Shown one piece after another: positions 13,075 to 20,712 of a DNA stretch of 27,573 nucleotides. The notes beneath the pieces are model-generated. The model was not told where the DNA came from. It did no database searches and saw nothing but the letters and a program-made list of their open reading frames with translations. How positions within the stretch are numbered: position 1 is the stretch's first letter; each line of letters starts with the position of its first letter. Source of the stretch: an uncultured Clostridia bacterium. Its GTDB lineage: Bacteria > Bacillota > Clostridia > Christensenellales > Aristaeellaceae. The stretch covers positions 1 to 27,573 of the forward strand of contig CAKTXP010000013.1 of assembly GCA_934631055.1 (NCBI GenBank), read 5' to 3'. A program made the position numbers and the translations under genes.

Positions 13075-14526
13075 TTAGCCGAACATCGAGATGAATACGC
13101 CCGCAGCGACCGCAGAACCGATAACGCCAGCGACGTTCGGACCCATCGCGTGCATCAGCAGGAAGTTGCTCGGGTTCTCAGCCTGACCAACCTTCTGGGA
13201 AACGCGCGCCGCCATCGGAACGGCGGAAACGCCGGCAGAACCGATCAGCGGGTTGATCTTGCCGCCGGAGAGCTTGCACATCAGGTCGCCCAGCAGCACG
13301 CCGCCGGCAGTGCCGCCGCCGAACGCAAACACGCCCATCGCGATGATTTTCAAGGTCTGCGGCTGCAGGAAGGTATCCGCCTTCGCCGTCGCGCCGACCG
13401 TCACGCCCAGGAAGATGGTGACGATGTTCATCAGTTCGTTCTGCGCCGTCTTGGACAGACGCTCCGTTACGCCGGATTCCTTAAACAGGTTGCCCAGCAT
13501 CAGCGAGCCGATCAGCGGCGCGGCGCTCGGCAGCATCAGGGAGACCAGCACGGTGACCACGATCGGGAATACGATCTTCTCGGTCTTGGAAACGGTACGG
13601 AGCTGACCCATGACGATCTGGCGATCCTTCTTGCTGGTCAGCGCCTTCATAATCGGCGGCTGAATGACCGGAACCAACGCCATATAGGAATATGCGGCGA
13701 TAGCGATCGGTCCCAGCAGACCCGGAGCCAGTTTGGTGGTGACATAGATAGCGGTCGGACCATCCGCGCCGCCGATGATGCCGATAGAACCGGCTTCAGC
13801 GGGCGTGAAGCCCAGCAGCAGCGCCACGATGAACGCCAGGAAGATGCCCAGCTGAGCGGCAGCGCCGAGCAGCAGGCTCATCGGGTTGGCGATCAGCGGA
13901 CCAAAGTCGGTCATCGCGCCGACGCCCATGAAGATGAGCGGCGGGAAGATGCCCAGCTTGACACCCTGATACAGATAGTAAAGCAGACCGCCATTCTGTT
14001 TGATGTACTGATAGCCGACCAGCAGGTCACCGTTGTAGATCGGGATGCCGTTCTTACCGTGATACGTCGGATTGGACAGAATCTCGTAGATCGGCTCATC
14101 CATGATGCCCGCCAGCGGCAGGTTGGTCAGCAGCATGCCGAATGCAATCGGCATCAGCAGAAGCGGCTCAAACTGCTTAACGATTGCCAGATAGAGCAGA
14201 ACGAAAGAGATCAGAATCATGACCGCGCTCTTCCAGTTGCCCTTGATGATGTCGTAGATACCGGAATCGTTAACCAAGCCCATGACCGTGCCGCCGACGC
14301 TGAAGTCAGCCATAGCCTGCTCCACCGTGCCTGCGGCACCCTCCGCCTCCTCGTCTACATAGACGGGGATCAGGTCGTTCACGTCGCTGACCAGCGTCAC
14401 ATAACCGTCGCCGATCACGGCGGTATCCGACTGCGCGGGGGCAGCGGTTTCCTCGGCGCAAACGGGCAGCGCCGCAAGCATGCAGCACAGCGCCAATCCG
14501 AGGATCACACTCAGAATCTTTTTCAC
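13075..14526 (-). CDS. oadB: Sodium-pumping decarboxylase beta subunit with N-terminal signal peptide extension
   Basis: The beta subunit (OadB/MmdB/GcdB family) decarboxylates carboxybiotin and exports Na+ across the membrane. The core is clear: GVGAMTDFGPLIANP (201-215), the Na+-site motif GGADGPTAIY with Asp255, many membrane helices and the C-terminal GSAGVSAVPMAARV. The 483-residue product is longer than usual (about 370-435). The first 24 residues look like a signal peptide (MKKILSVILGLALCCMLAAL then PVCA), followed by about 55 acidic, soluble residues before the normal first helix (around 98-117). It starts at GTG 14526 behind AAAGGGG. Substrate naming (oxaloacetate, methylmalonyl-CoA or glutaconyl-CoA) depends on the partner subunits. 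Confidence 0.94.
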   Translation of the reverse strand: MKKILSVILGLALCCMLAALPVCAEETAAPAQSDTAVIGDGYVTLVSDVNDLIPVYVDEEAEGAAGTVEQAMADFSVGGTVMGLVNDSGIYDIIKGNWKSAVMILISFVLLYLAIVKQFEPLLLMPIAFGMLLTNLPLAGIMDEPIYEILSNPTYHGKNGIPIYNGDLLVGYQYIKQNGGLLYYLYQGVKLGIFPPLIFMGVGAMTDFGPLIANPMSLLLGAAAQLGIFLAFIVALLLGFTPAEAGSIGIIGGADGPTAIYVTTKLAPGLLGPIAIAAYSYMALVPVIQPPIMKALTSKKDRQIVMGQLRTVSKTEKIVFPIVVTVLVSLMLPSAAPLIGSLMLGNLFKESGVTERLSKTAQNELMNIVTIFLGVTVGATAKADTFLQPQTLKIIAMGVFAFGGGTAGGVLLGDLMCKLSGGKINPLIGSAGVSAVPMAARVSQKVGQAENPSNFLLMHAMGPNVAGVIGSAVAAGVFISMFG

Positions 14527-14547
14527 AGCGCTTAACCCCTTTGCAGA

Positions 14548-14919
14548 TTATTCAAGCACGACCAGCACGTCGCCCGTGTTGACCGTCGCGCCCTTGGCAG
14601 CCAGAACCTGCGCGACCTTCGCGTCATGCGGCGCCATGATCTCGTTCTCCATCTTCATCGCTTCCAGAACGACCAGCACGTCGCCCTTCTTCACGCTGTC
14701 GCCAGCCTTGACCTTGACATCGACCAGGTTGCCCGGCATCGGCGCAGTGACCTTCTCGCCCGCGACAGCCTTCGGCGCGGCGGCTTTCGGAGCGGCAGCC
14801 TTAGGGGCAGCCTTCGGCGCGGCAACGGGAGCGGCGGCCACAGGAGCGGCGCCAGCTTCAACTTCCTCAACGGCAACCTCATAGCTCGTGCCGTTCACGG
14901 TGATAACAAAATTACGCAT
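14548..14919 (-). CDS. Biotin carboxyl carrier protein (gamma/1.3S subunit)
   Basis: This subunit carries biotin and shuttles the carboxyl group between the carboxyltransferases and the membrane pump. The 123-residue product has a short N-terminal domain, a flexible Ala/Pro/Lys linker (residues 22-55, repeated APKAA) and a C-terminal biotinyl domain with the EAMKMENE motif; the biotinylated residue should be Lys89. The ATG at 14919 follows GAGGAGGAT. It lies between the delta anchor and oadB and probably serves both carboxyltransferases of the operon. It corresponds to MmdC, or to the 1.3S subunit of transcarboxylase. Confidence 0.95.
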   Translation of the reverse strand: MRNFVITVNGTSYEVAVEEVEAGAAPVAAAPVAAPKAAPKAAAPKAAAPKAVAGEKVTAPMPGNLVDVKVKAGDSVKKGDVLVVLEAMKMENEIMAPHDAKVAQVLAAKGATVNTGDVLVVLE

Positions 14920-14964
14920 AATGGAGATCCTCCTCGCAAAATGAATCTTTGTCTTTTGCAGCGC

Positions 14965-15333
14965 TTACATGCGGCTGTAAACCTGCTCTTCACGACCGGC
15001 GCGGTTCCACGCGGGCGCGTTGTTGATACGGCGGATGGAGCGCACGACAAAGCCCGTCGTGTTCTCTTCGCCAGCCTGTTCCATCGCCGCCGCAACAGCA
15101 GCCGCGATGACAGCGATCAGCTCGTCGTCGTCCGTTTCCTCTTCCGGTTCCTCTTCCACAACGGGAGCAGGAGCGGCGGCAGGAGCGGGCGCGGCAGCCT
15201 TCTGCTTGCCCGTAGCGGCGTTGATGGCGATCTCAAGCACCTTGATCAACGCGATCAGGATGACCAGACCGACGAAGACCGTGCCGATGCCGACCAGCGC
15301 GACGGACAAACCATATTGAAGAATTGCACCCAT
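14965..15333 (-). CDS. Sodium-pumping decarboxylase gamma/delta anchor subunit (OadG/MmdD type)
   Basis: A small membrane-anchored assembly subunit. The 122-residue product has one membrane helix (residues 8-30, VALVGIGTVFVGLVILIALI), an Ala/Pro-rich linker and an acidic stretch (EEEPEEETDDDELIAVIAAA). The C-terminal region SIRRINNAPAWNRAGREEQV resembles the MmdD/OadG tail that binds the carboxyltransferase. It starts at ATG 15333 behind AGGGGAGG, 19 bases after mmdA. Confidence 0.9.
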   Translation of the reverse strand: MGAILQYGLSVALVGIGTVFVGLVILIALIKVLEIAINAATGKQKAAAPAPAAAPAPVVEEEPEEETDDDELIAVIAAAVAAAMEQAGEENTTGFVVRSIRRINNAPAWNRAGREEQVYSRM

Positions 15334-15352
15334 TTATTTTTTCCTCCCCTGA

Positions 15353-16816
15353 TTACAGCGGCATGTTGCCGTGCTTCTTGGGCGGATTGGAATCACGCTT
15401 GCTGGAAAGGATCTCCAGCGCGGCGATGACCATCTTGCGGCTGTCCGCCGGATCGATCACGTCGTCCACAAGCCCTTCGACCGCCGCGTTCACGCCGTCG
15501 GCGACCTCGGCTTCATACTGAGCAGCCAGCTCTTCACGCGCCTTAACGGCGTCGCCCTTGCTCGCCATGATCTTGTCTTTCCACATGATCTGGATGGCGG
15601 CTTCGCCGGTCATCGGGCTGATGACGCTGCCCGGCCATGCGTAGGTCATATCGGCGTTCGCGCTGCCGCCCATGGCGACATAGGCAGAACCAATGGCGTT
15701 GCCGATGACCAGCGTCACCTTCACGGTGGTCGCTTCGCTGTACGCGTAGACCAGCGTGGAAGCCGCGCTCATCACGCTCATCTGACGCTCGATGGTGTCA
15801 AACAGCTTGAGTCCGGTGGAATCGACCAGCGACACGACCGGAATGTTGTAGCAGTCCGCGAAACGGACGAAGCGCGCGATCTTCTTCATGCGCTTGTCGC
15901 AGGTATCGCCCTTGCCGGTGTAAACGAACGCCGTCGTGCGACCCGCCATCTTGCCCATCGCGGTGACAGCCTTCGTATAGCCCTTGCCGAATTCCAGCAC
16001 AGAACCGGCGTCCGCCATCGCCTCGATCAGCTCGCGACCGTCACAGCCCGCTTCAAAGCCTTCCAGGCGACGGTTCATGTTCTCCTCAACAGAGAACGGC
16101 GCGTCCTCCAGGTTGTTGCCCGGCAGCACCGCCAGCACAGCCTTCGCCTTAGCAAAGGCATCCGCTTCGGTCTCGCAGGCAAAGTGCGCCGCGCCGTATT
16201 CTACGGCAACGTCCGCGCCGCCCAGCTGCTCCGCCTTCAGATCCTTCTTCATCTCGGAAGAAAGCACCTGCGGGCCGGCGACCAGCAGCGCGCCCGCCGG
16301 CTTCGCCACGATGACCACGTCAGCCAGCTGCGCCGTCATCGCCGCCGCGCCTACGCACGGACCCAGCACCATCGTCACCATCGGCACAACGCCGCTCAGG
16401 CGAGCCATGTGCGCAAACACATCCGCATAAGCTTCCAGCGCCGCGGCGCCTTCGCCCACACGCGCACCGTTGCTGTCGCACATCGCGACGACCGGCGTTC
16501 CGGTCTTGCGCGCCAATTCCAGTACCTTAACGATCTTTTTCGCCTGCTTTGCGCCCATAGCGCCGTCCATCACGGCAAAATCCTGCGCAAAGACATACAC
16601 CGGGCGGCCGTCCACCGTGCCGGAGCCAGCCACGACGCCGGTATCGTTTGCGAGCATGCTCTGCTCGACAAAGCTGCCGCCGTCCAGCAGCATCGCAACG
16701 CGCTCGCGCGCCGTCTGCTTGCCGCTCTTCTTCTGTTTCTCAACGCCCGCGGTATTCTCTTCAAGAATAGCCTGCTTGCGCGAGAGCACCTTGCTGAGAT
16801 CCTGAAGGGTGCTCAT
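15353..16816 (-). CDS. Acyl-CoA carboxyltransferase, methylmalonyl-CoA decarboxylase alpha-like (MmdA/12S)
   Basis: A crotonase-fold carboxyltransferase that moves CO2 between an acyl-CoA (probably methylmalonyl-CoA or propionyl-CoA) and biotin. The 487-residue product has the family N terminus (TARERVAMLLDGGSFVE), FAQDFAVMDGAMG (76-88), GPCVG and the typical MmdA tail SNPPKKHGNMPL. Several positions are unusual: DSNGARVGEG replaces the common SGGARIQE, GPCVGAAA replaces GPCAGGA, and NAIGSAY replaces the YGGAY oxyanion segment, so the substrate is not certain. The ATG at 16816 follows GGAGG at 10 bases. First gene of the operon. Confidence 0.9.
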   Translation of the reverse strand: MSTLQDLSKVLSRKQAILEENTAGVEKQKKSGKQTARERVAMLLDGGSFVEQSMLANDTGVVAGSGTVDGRPVYVFAQDFAVMDGAMGAKQAKKIVKVLELARKTGTPVVAMCDSNGARVGEGAAALEAYADVFAHMARLSGVVPMVTMVLGPCVGAAAMTAQLADVVIVAKPAGALLVAGPQVLSSEMKKDLKAEQLGGADVAVEYGAAHFACETEADAFAKAKAVLAVLPGNNLEDAPFSVEENMNRRLEGFEAGCDGRELIEAMADAGSVLEFGKGYTKAVTAMGKMAGRTTAFVYTGKGDTCDKRMKKIARFVRFADCYNIPVVSLVDSTGLKLFDTIERQMSVMSAASTLVYAYSEATTVKVTLVIGNAIGSAYVAMGGSANADMTYAWPGSVISPMTGEAAIQIMWKDKIMASKGDAVKAREELAAQYEAEVADGVNAAVEGLVDDVIDPADSRKMVIAALEILSSKRDSNPPKKHGNMPL

Positions 16817-16883
16817 TCCACTATCGCCTCCGTAATCGTATAGGGTCTGGTTCGCGCGGTTTGAGCGCCGCGCATCCAGCTAC

Positions 16884-16912
16884 AATTTATCCCTTTTTCT
16901 TTTGTTCCACAA
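16884..16912 (-). promoter_or_regulatory. Possible promoter of the biotin decarboxylase operon
   Basis: On the minus strand, TTGTGG (16907-16912), 17 bases, TAAATT (16884-16889), about 68 bases before the mmdA-like start. The leader contains a GC hairpin (GCGCGG and CCGCGC, near 16855-16872). The upstream gap 16913-17046 is AT-rich with no clear terminator after mnmM, so read-through from mnmM is possible. Confidence 0.35.
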
Positions 16913-17046
16913 AATCTTCCTATTTCCTGCCCATATTTGGGAAAAAAGAGAAAAAGATACATTCTTAACGTCCGCACCTTTTGATATGCGGTTCTTGTCG
17001 CCTTTAGGTAAATTTGTTAAAGTTTTGTCGTAAGGAAATCTGAATC

Positions 17047-17625
17047 TCAGTTCTTCTGGATGAAAATGAGTTCAGGCGTTCCTGCCTTTGCATTGATGAA
17101 CGCGTGATGTAGCACATTGTATTCGCGCACAGGGAGCCTGCCTGCCCAGTCAAGCAGCGCGTGCAGCTCCCTTGTGCCTTCCTCATGTCCCGGATAGACG
17201 CAGATGCTGACGAATCCGCCCGGCATGACCAGCTCGATTGCCGCCTGCGCCGCCGCGAGCGTCGTTTCTGTTTTCGTCGTCACGATGTGTTCCGCGCCCG
17301 GCAGCCAGCCCAGATTGAACATCACCACGCGCGGAGCCCTGTCCACATGTTCCTTCATCGTTTCGTGACCGGCAAGCAGCAGAGTCGCCCGATTTTCGTA
17401 TCCGGCGTCTTTCAGCTTTGCCGCCGTGCGCTCGACCGCTTCCTTCTGCACGTCAAACGCATAAACATGTCCTTCCTCTCCGACCAGCTCGCACAGGAAC
17501 TGCGTGTCTTTACCATTGCCCATCGTCGCGTCAACGGCGATATCGCCTTTTCTCAAAATGGCTCTCATGTACCCTGCCGCCAGATGCCGCGCATTTCTGA
17601 GTACGAACCGCTCTTCATCACACAC
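17047..17625 (-). CDS. mnmM: tRNA wobble-uridine methyltransferase MnmM (YtqB family)
   Basis: A class I SAM-dependent methyltransferase of the YtqB/MnmM family. In Bacillus it performs the last methylation in making 5-methylaminomethyl-(2-thio)uridine at position 34 of tRNAs; older annotation calls it a putative rRNA methylase. The 192-residue product has motif I VDATMGNGKDT (about 31-41), the acidic VYAFDVQKEA and the family motifs FNLGWLPGAEH and ICVYPGHEEG. The GTG start at 17625 follows GAGGAGG at 9 bases and overlaps the stop of the upstream secreted-protein gene by 8 bases. Confidence 0.93.
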   Translation of the reverse strand: MCDEERFVLRNARHLAAGYMRAILRKGDIAVDATMGNGKDTQFLCELVGEEGHVYAFDVQKEAVERTAAKLKDAGYENRATLLLAGHETMKEHVDRAPRVVMFNLGWLPGAEHIVTTKTETTLAAAQAAIELVMPGGFVSICVYPGHEEGTRELHALLDWAGRLPVREYNVLHHAFINAKAGTPELIFIQKN

Positions 17626-18781
17626 CGCTTTGCGCCTCCTCTTCTCCCTCGTTCATATGCCAATAGCTGACGACCCCGTTTTCAATGCCGATCTCCAGCC
17701 ATCCCGTCTCTCCCGACGCCATCGCGCAGACATAGCGGAGCGTCGCCGTGCCCGACTGAACTGCCGTCATCTCGCCAAACGGCGGCTCACCGTATGCTTC
17801 TCCTTCAATATAGAGAACGCCGCCGTCTGTGCCTATGTCCCCGTCGCAGCGGAAGAGCGCCGTCGTCTCAGAAAGGCTCAGCCCAACATGCAGTCCTCGC
17901 GGTCCGGTCAATCCGGAACCCGTCACACTGACGCCCTGCACGACCTCAACGCCTGTCGCCTCATCCAGCCCGAGCGTAATCGCCGCGCCTTCATACATCA
18001 GAAGACGTCCGCCGCCCGCCGGAAGCGTCTGCATCTCGACCGGCTCACCCATCGCCGCAATCCACTCATAGACCGGAACACCAAGCGCTTTCGTCCCCAT
18101 GACCGTCATATCTTCTTCTGTGAAAACAGCTGCGTCGTTTTGCGGGCAAAGCACGAGATCCTTCTGCTGTTTTTCCGCCATCTCTATCGCCGTCTTTAAG
18201 CCGGTTTCTGCCTGAGCCTGCGTAGACGACGCTTTTTTGATGCGGATAGCGCTCACCGTTTCGTCCTGTGACAGGATATAGGTCAGCGTATATTCCTTCA
18301 CATCGGTCATGTCCTGTGTGTCATACGTCATCCATTCCACGCCGTACACATTTCCGTCTCCCACATACGCCCAGCACCAGCCAATACCGCTCTCCTGTAT
18401 GCTCAGCACAGACAGATTCGCATCCGTCCGCGGGATCTGCGTGCCGCCCAGCGCCTCTTCCAGTGTCGCCCCGACGCGCATCCCGCGGCAGTCCGTCACC
18501 TGCTGCGTGCGCACGTCGATTTCCAGAATATCCTCCGCGCTCGGCGTCTGCGCCGTCGCCGCCGTGACCGTGCCGAATTCATATTCGATCAGGTATTCTC
18601 CGGGGCGCGCGGGATCGACCGTCTGCGACGGATCGTTGAGCGGCGACAGCATATTCAGCGCGTCGGCAAACTGCCCCAGCCAGTTGCGCATGACCGCCGC
18701 GTCCATCTCCTGCGCACACGCGCTCCCCGCAAAAAATAAAAACGCCGCCGTTACCGCCGCGCATATCGTCTTAAGCCGCAT
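17618..18781 (-). CDS. Uncharacterised secreted protein with two internal repeats
   Basis: The 387-residue product has a clean signal peptide (KTICAAVTAAFLFFAGSACA, cleavage before QE near 24). The mature part seems to contain two related halves: each has a GMRVGATLEEAL-like block (about 100-111; second copy GLHVGLSLSETTALF about 295-309) followed by a GV-containing beta-rich segment with a predicted strand pattern. No catalytic motif or lipobox is visible and I do not recognise the family. It starts at ATG 18781 behind GGAAGGATGAGGG and overlaps mnmM, so the two are co-expressed, though a functional link is not obvious. Confidence 0.8.
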   Translation of the reverse strand: MRLKTICAAVTAAFLFFAGSACAQEMDAAVMRNWLGQFADALNMLSPLNDPSQTVDPARPGEYLIEYEFGTVTAATAQTPSAEDILEIDVRTQQVTDCRGMRVGATLEEALGGTQIPRTDANLSVLSIQESGIGWCWAYVGDGNVYGVEWMTYDTQDMTDVKEYTLTYILSQDETVSAIRIKKASSTQAQAETGLKTAIEMAEKQQKDLVLCPQNDAAVFTEEDMTVMGTKALGVPVYEWIAAMGEPVEMQTLPAGGGRLLMYEGAAITLGLDEATGVEVVQGVSVTGSGLTGPRGLHVGLSLSETTALFRCDGDIGTDGGVLYIEGEAYGEPPFGEMTAVQSGTATLRYVCAMASGETGWLEIGIENGVVSYWHMNEGEEEAQSGV

Positions 18782-18821
18782 GATTCCCTCATCCTTCCGT
18801 TTACTATTGTTTTATTTAGCC

Positions 18822-18849
18822 TTGCATTTTTTCCAATTCATGGTATGAT
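18822..18849 (+). promoter_or_regulatory. mrp promoter, extended -10
   Basis: TTGCAT (18822-18827), 16 bases ending in TGG, TATGAT (18844-18849). The leader contains a short hairpin (AGACAG and CTGTCT, about 18866-18885). Confidence 0.65.
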
Positions 18850-18927
18850 AATATTTGTATCTTACAGACAGGCGTCCGCTGTCTTATTATAGCAGAATCC
18901 TTGTCTGTCCGAAAGGAGTAAATTTCC

Positions 18928-19779
18928 GTGTCTGATCCACTTCAGCAGGGTTGTGCGCCCAGCGAATGCGGCAGCAAGCCCGCGTGCGCCGGTTGCAGCC
19001 ATAACCATAATCAGCAGCCGGAAGAAAAGAAAGAGCCGCCGAAGATCCGTAAGGTCATCGGCGTCGTCAGCGGCAAGGGCGGCGTAGGCAAGTCCCTCGT
19101 CTCCGGCGAACTGGCGGTCATGCTCAGCCGCATGGGCTACCGCGTCGGCGTGCTTGACGCCGATATCACCGGCCCGTCCATTCCGCGTATGTTCGGCATC
19201 CACGAAAAAGCCATGGGCGACGGCGAGCATATCTTCCCCGCCGAGACCGAAAAGGGCATCAAAGTCATGAGCATCAACCTGATGCTCGAAAGCGACGACG
19301 CCCCCGTCATCTGGCGCGGTCCGGTCATTGCCGGCGCGGTCAAGCAGTTCTGGGAGGATGTCTCCTGGGGCGAGCTTGACGTCATGGTCATCGACATGCC
19401 GCCGGGAACCGGCGACGTTCCGCTCACCGTCTTCCAAAGCATCCCGCTCGACGGCGTTGTCGTCGTGTCCACGCCGCAAGATCTGGTCGGCATGATCGTC
19501 CGCAAAGCCGTCAACATGGCGAAGATGATGAATATCCCCGTACTCGGTCTGGTCGAGAATATGTCCTATGCGCTCTGTCCGGATTGCGGTAAGCGCATCG
19601 AGCTGTTCGGCAAGTCCCGTATCGCGCAGGAAGCCGCCGAGCTGCATCTGCCGGTATTGGCTCAGCTTCCGTTCGATCCGAAGGCTGCACAGCTGTGCGA
19701 CGAGGGCAATATCGAAGCCGTTGAGAATCCGTTGATGGCAGACGCAGCTTCCGCCGTCGCCGGACAGGTTCAGCTTTAA
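18928..19779 (+). CDS. mrp: Mrp/NBP35-type P-loop ATPase, iron-sulfur carrier
   Basis: A ParA/MinD-like ATPase that binds and transfers Fe-S clusters to apoproteins. The 283-residue product has the deviant Walker A SGKGGVGKS (48-56), a switch region (DADITGPSIPRMFG), VIDMPPGTGD and the cluster-binding CPDC pair (Cys217, Cys220). The N-terminal tail holds four cysteines (9, 14, 20, 23) and a HNHN stretch, as in eukaryotic NBP35-like and archaeal/clostridial Mrp; these may bind an additional cluster. The DUF59 domain of many bacterial Mrp proteins is absent. The GTG at 18928 follows GAAAGGAG. Monocistronic. Confidence 0.95.
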   Translation: MSDPLQQGCAPSECGSKPACAGCSHNHNQQPEEKKEPPKIRKVIGVVSGKGGVGKSLVSGELAVMLSRMGYRVGVLDADITGPSIPRMFGIHEKAMGDGEHIFPAETEKGIKVMSINLMLESDDAPVIWRGPVIAGAVKQFWEDVSWGELDVMVIDMPPGTGDVPLTVFQSIPLDGVVVVSTPQDLVGMIVRKAVNMAKMMNIPVLGLVENMSYALCPDCGKRIELFGKSRIAQEAAELHLPVLAQLPFDPKAAQLCDEGNIEAVENPLMADAASAVAGQVQL

Positions 19780-19806
19780 TCGCCTTTTTATTGTACCGAT
19801 AACAAC

Positions 19807-19858
19807 ATAAAGCCGCTCCGATTCCGTTAAACCATGGCGGAACCGGAGCGGCTTTATT
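19807..19858. terminator. Bidirectional terminator between mrp and the DUF4230 gene
   Basis: AAAGCCGCTCCG (19809-19820) pairs perfectly with CGGAGCGGCTTT (19844-19855). An inner stem TTCCG/CGGAA extends it. A/T-rich flanks on both sides fit termination of the two convergent genes. Confidence 0.9.
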
Positions 19859-19863
19859 TATTT

Positions 19864-20463
19864 TTACGGATGCTCGTATTGAATGGCCAGCCGCGGGCTT
19901 TCCGCGCCGATCCAGCCGCTGATCGTGTTTTCCAGCGCAGCGGTCACATACGCCCAGCCTTCGTCCGTCTTTGCGGCTTCCAGTTCCGCCGCGCGGCAGG
20001 CTTCACGCTCATCCTGAAGCAGCTTTTCCCGCCGCTCATCGGTCAGCGGATACCAGAAGTCCTTTCGGTCGATCTGCGTCGGCGTCAGGCTGTCGGAGAT
20101 GACTTCCATTTCCGGAAGCGCCAGCGTGATGCGGCTTCCCTCCACGCGAACCTCGACCTTCGATAAGTCAATGCCGATGCTGGCGTGATAATCATAAGCG
20201 ATCTGCACCGACTGAACCGTGCCGATCAGAAGCGCATCGACCGTAGATTCCAATACGCCTTCTCTGTCCGCCTGTATACATTCCAGACGCGCGCTTTGTG
20301 CCAGTTTCCGGCTCAGCGTTGCGGATGTCGTCATTGCCGCGCCCGTCAGATCCGGAATGATCTGCGCCGCCCAGCGCGACGCATACGGCAGCATCACGAT
20401 CACCAGCACCAGACACAGTGCCGTACCGATCACGCGCCCCAGCCATTTCAAAAGTGCTTTCAA
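19864..20463 (-). CDS. DUF4230 membrane-anchored protein
   Basis: The 199-residue product has one N-terminal membrane segment (residues 11-30, VIGTALCLVLVIVMLPYASR) and an extracytoplasmic domain of the DUF4230 type (Y..SIGIDLSKVEVRVEGSRI, then ALPEMEVISDSL), whose function is unknown. The C-terminal part is helical and charged. It starts at TTG 20463, about 9 bases after GAGAGG, and lies 21 bases after a 35-residue membrane peptide gene in the same operon. Confidence 0.85.
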   Translation of the reverse strand: MKALLKWLGRVIGTALCLVLVIVMLPYASRWAAQIIPDLTGAAMTTSATLSRKLAQSARLECIQADREGVLESTVDALLIGTVQSVQIAYDYHASIGIDLSKVEVRVEGSRITLALPEMEVISDSLTPTQIDRKDFWYPLTDERREKLLQDEREACRAAELEAAKTDEGWAYVTAALENTISGWIGAESPRLAIQYEHP

Positions 20464-20484
20464 GCTTTTTATCCTCTCTATTCC

Positions 20485-20592
20485 TTAATGCGGCAGCAGC
20501 ACCAGCAGCGGCACGACCACATATCGTCCCAGTATGACGACCGCCGTGCAGACGCCCAGAAGCATCAGCACAGCTTTCCCCGTTTTTTTCAT
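20485..20592 (-). CDS. 35-residue membrane peptide
   Basis: The frame gives MKKTGKAVLMLLGVCTAVVI and continues to LLVLLPH: a short basic head and then one hydrophobic helix (about residues 7-33). The ATG at 20592 is 7 bases after GGAGG, and a promoter with a perfect -10 box lies at 20639-20667, so translation is likely. It precedes the DUF4230 gene by 21 bases. Similar single-helix peptides often assist a neighbouring membrane protein, but that is inference. Confidence 0.6.
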   Translation of the reverse strand: MKKTGKAVLMLLGVCTAVVILGRYVVVPLLVLLPH

Positions 20593-20638
20593 CGTTCATC
20601 CTCCATAAAAAGTCACTTCATTCACAGAGTTGTTTCTT

Positions 20639-20674
20639 ATTATACGACTTTTTATGACAAAATGCAACATTTTG
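20639..20674 (-). promoter_or_regulatory. Promoter with palindromic operator for the DUF4230 operon
   Basis: On the minus strand, TTGCAT (20662-20667), 17 bases and a perfect TATAAT (20639-20644). A perfect palindrome CAAAATG-CAA-CATTTTG (20658-20674) covers the -35 box, a position typical of a repressor operator. Confidence 0.7.
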
Positions 20675-20712
20675 CTTTTGACCGCCGCTGTCTTTCCCTG
20701 GAATACAAAATG

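Noticed and set aside
12868..14535. A 555-codon plus-strand frame opposite oadB
   Set aside because: The product is a low-complexity Arg/Gln/His/Asp string and the minus strand clearly encodes oadB, so this is a shadow frame.
14691..14882. APKAA-type periodic stretch in the biotin carrier as a DNA repeat element
   Set aside because: It encodes the flexible Ala/Pro linker normal for biotin carrier proteins, so the short-period repeats are explained by the protein.
15371..16843. A 490-codon plus-strand frame opposite the MmdA-like gene
   Set aside because: Same reason: Arg/His-rich antisense product, no ribosome binding site and no known motif.
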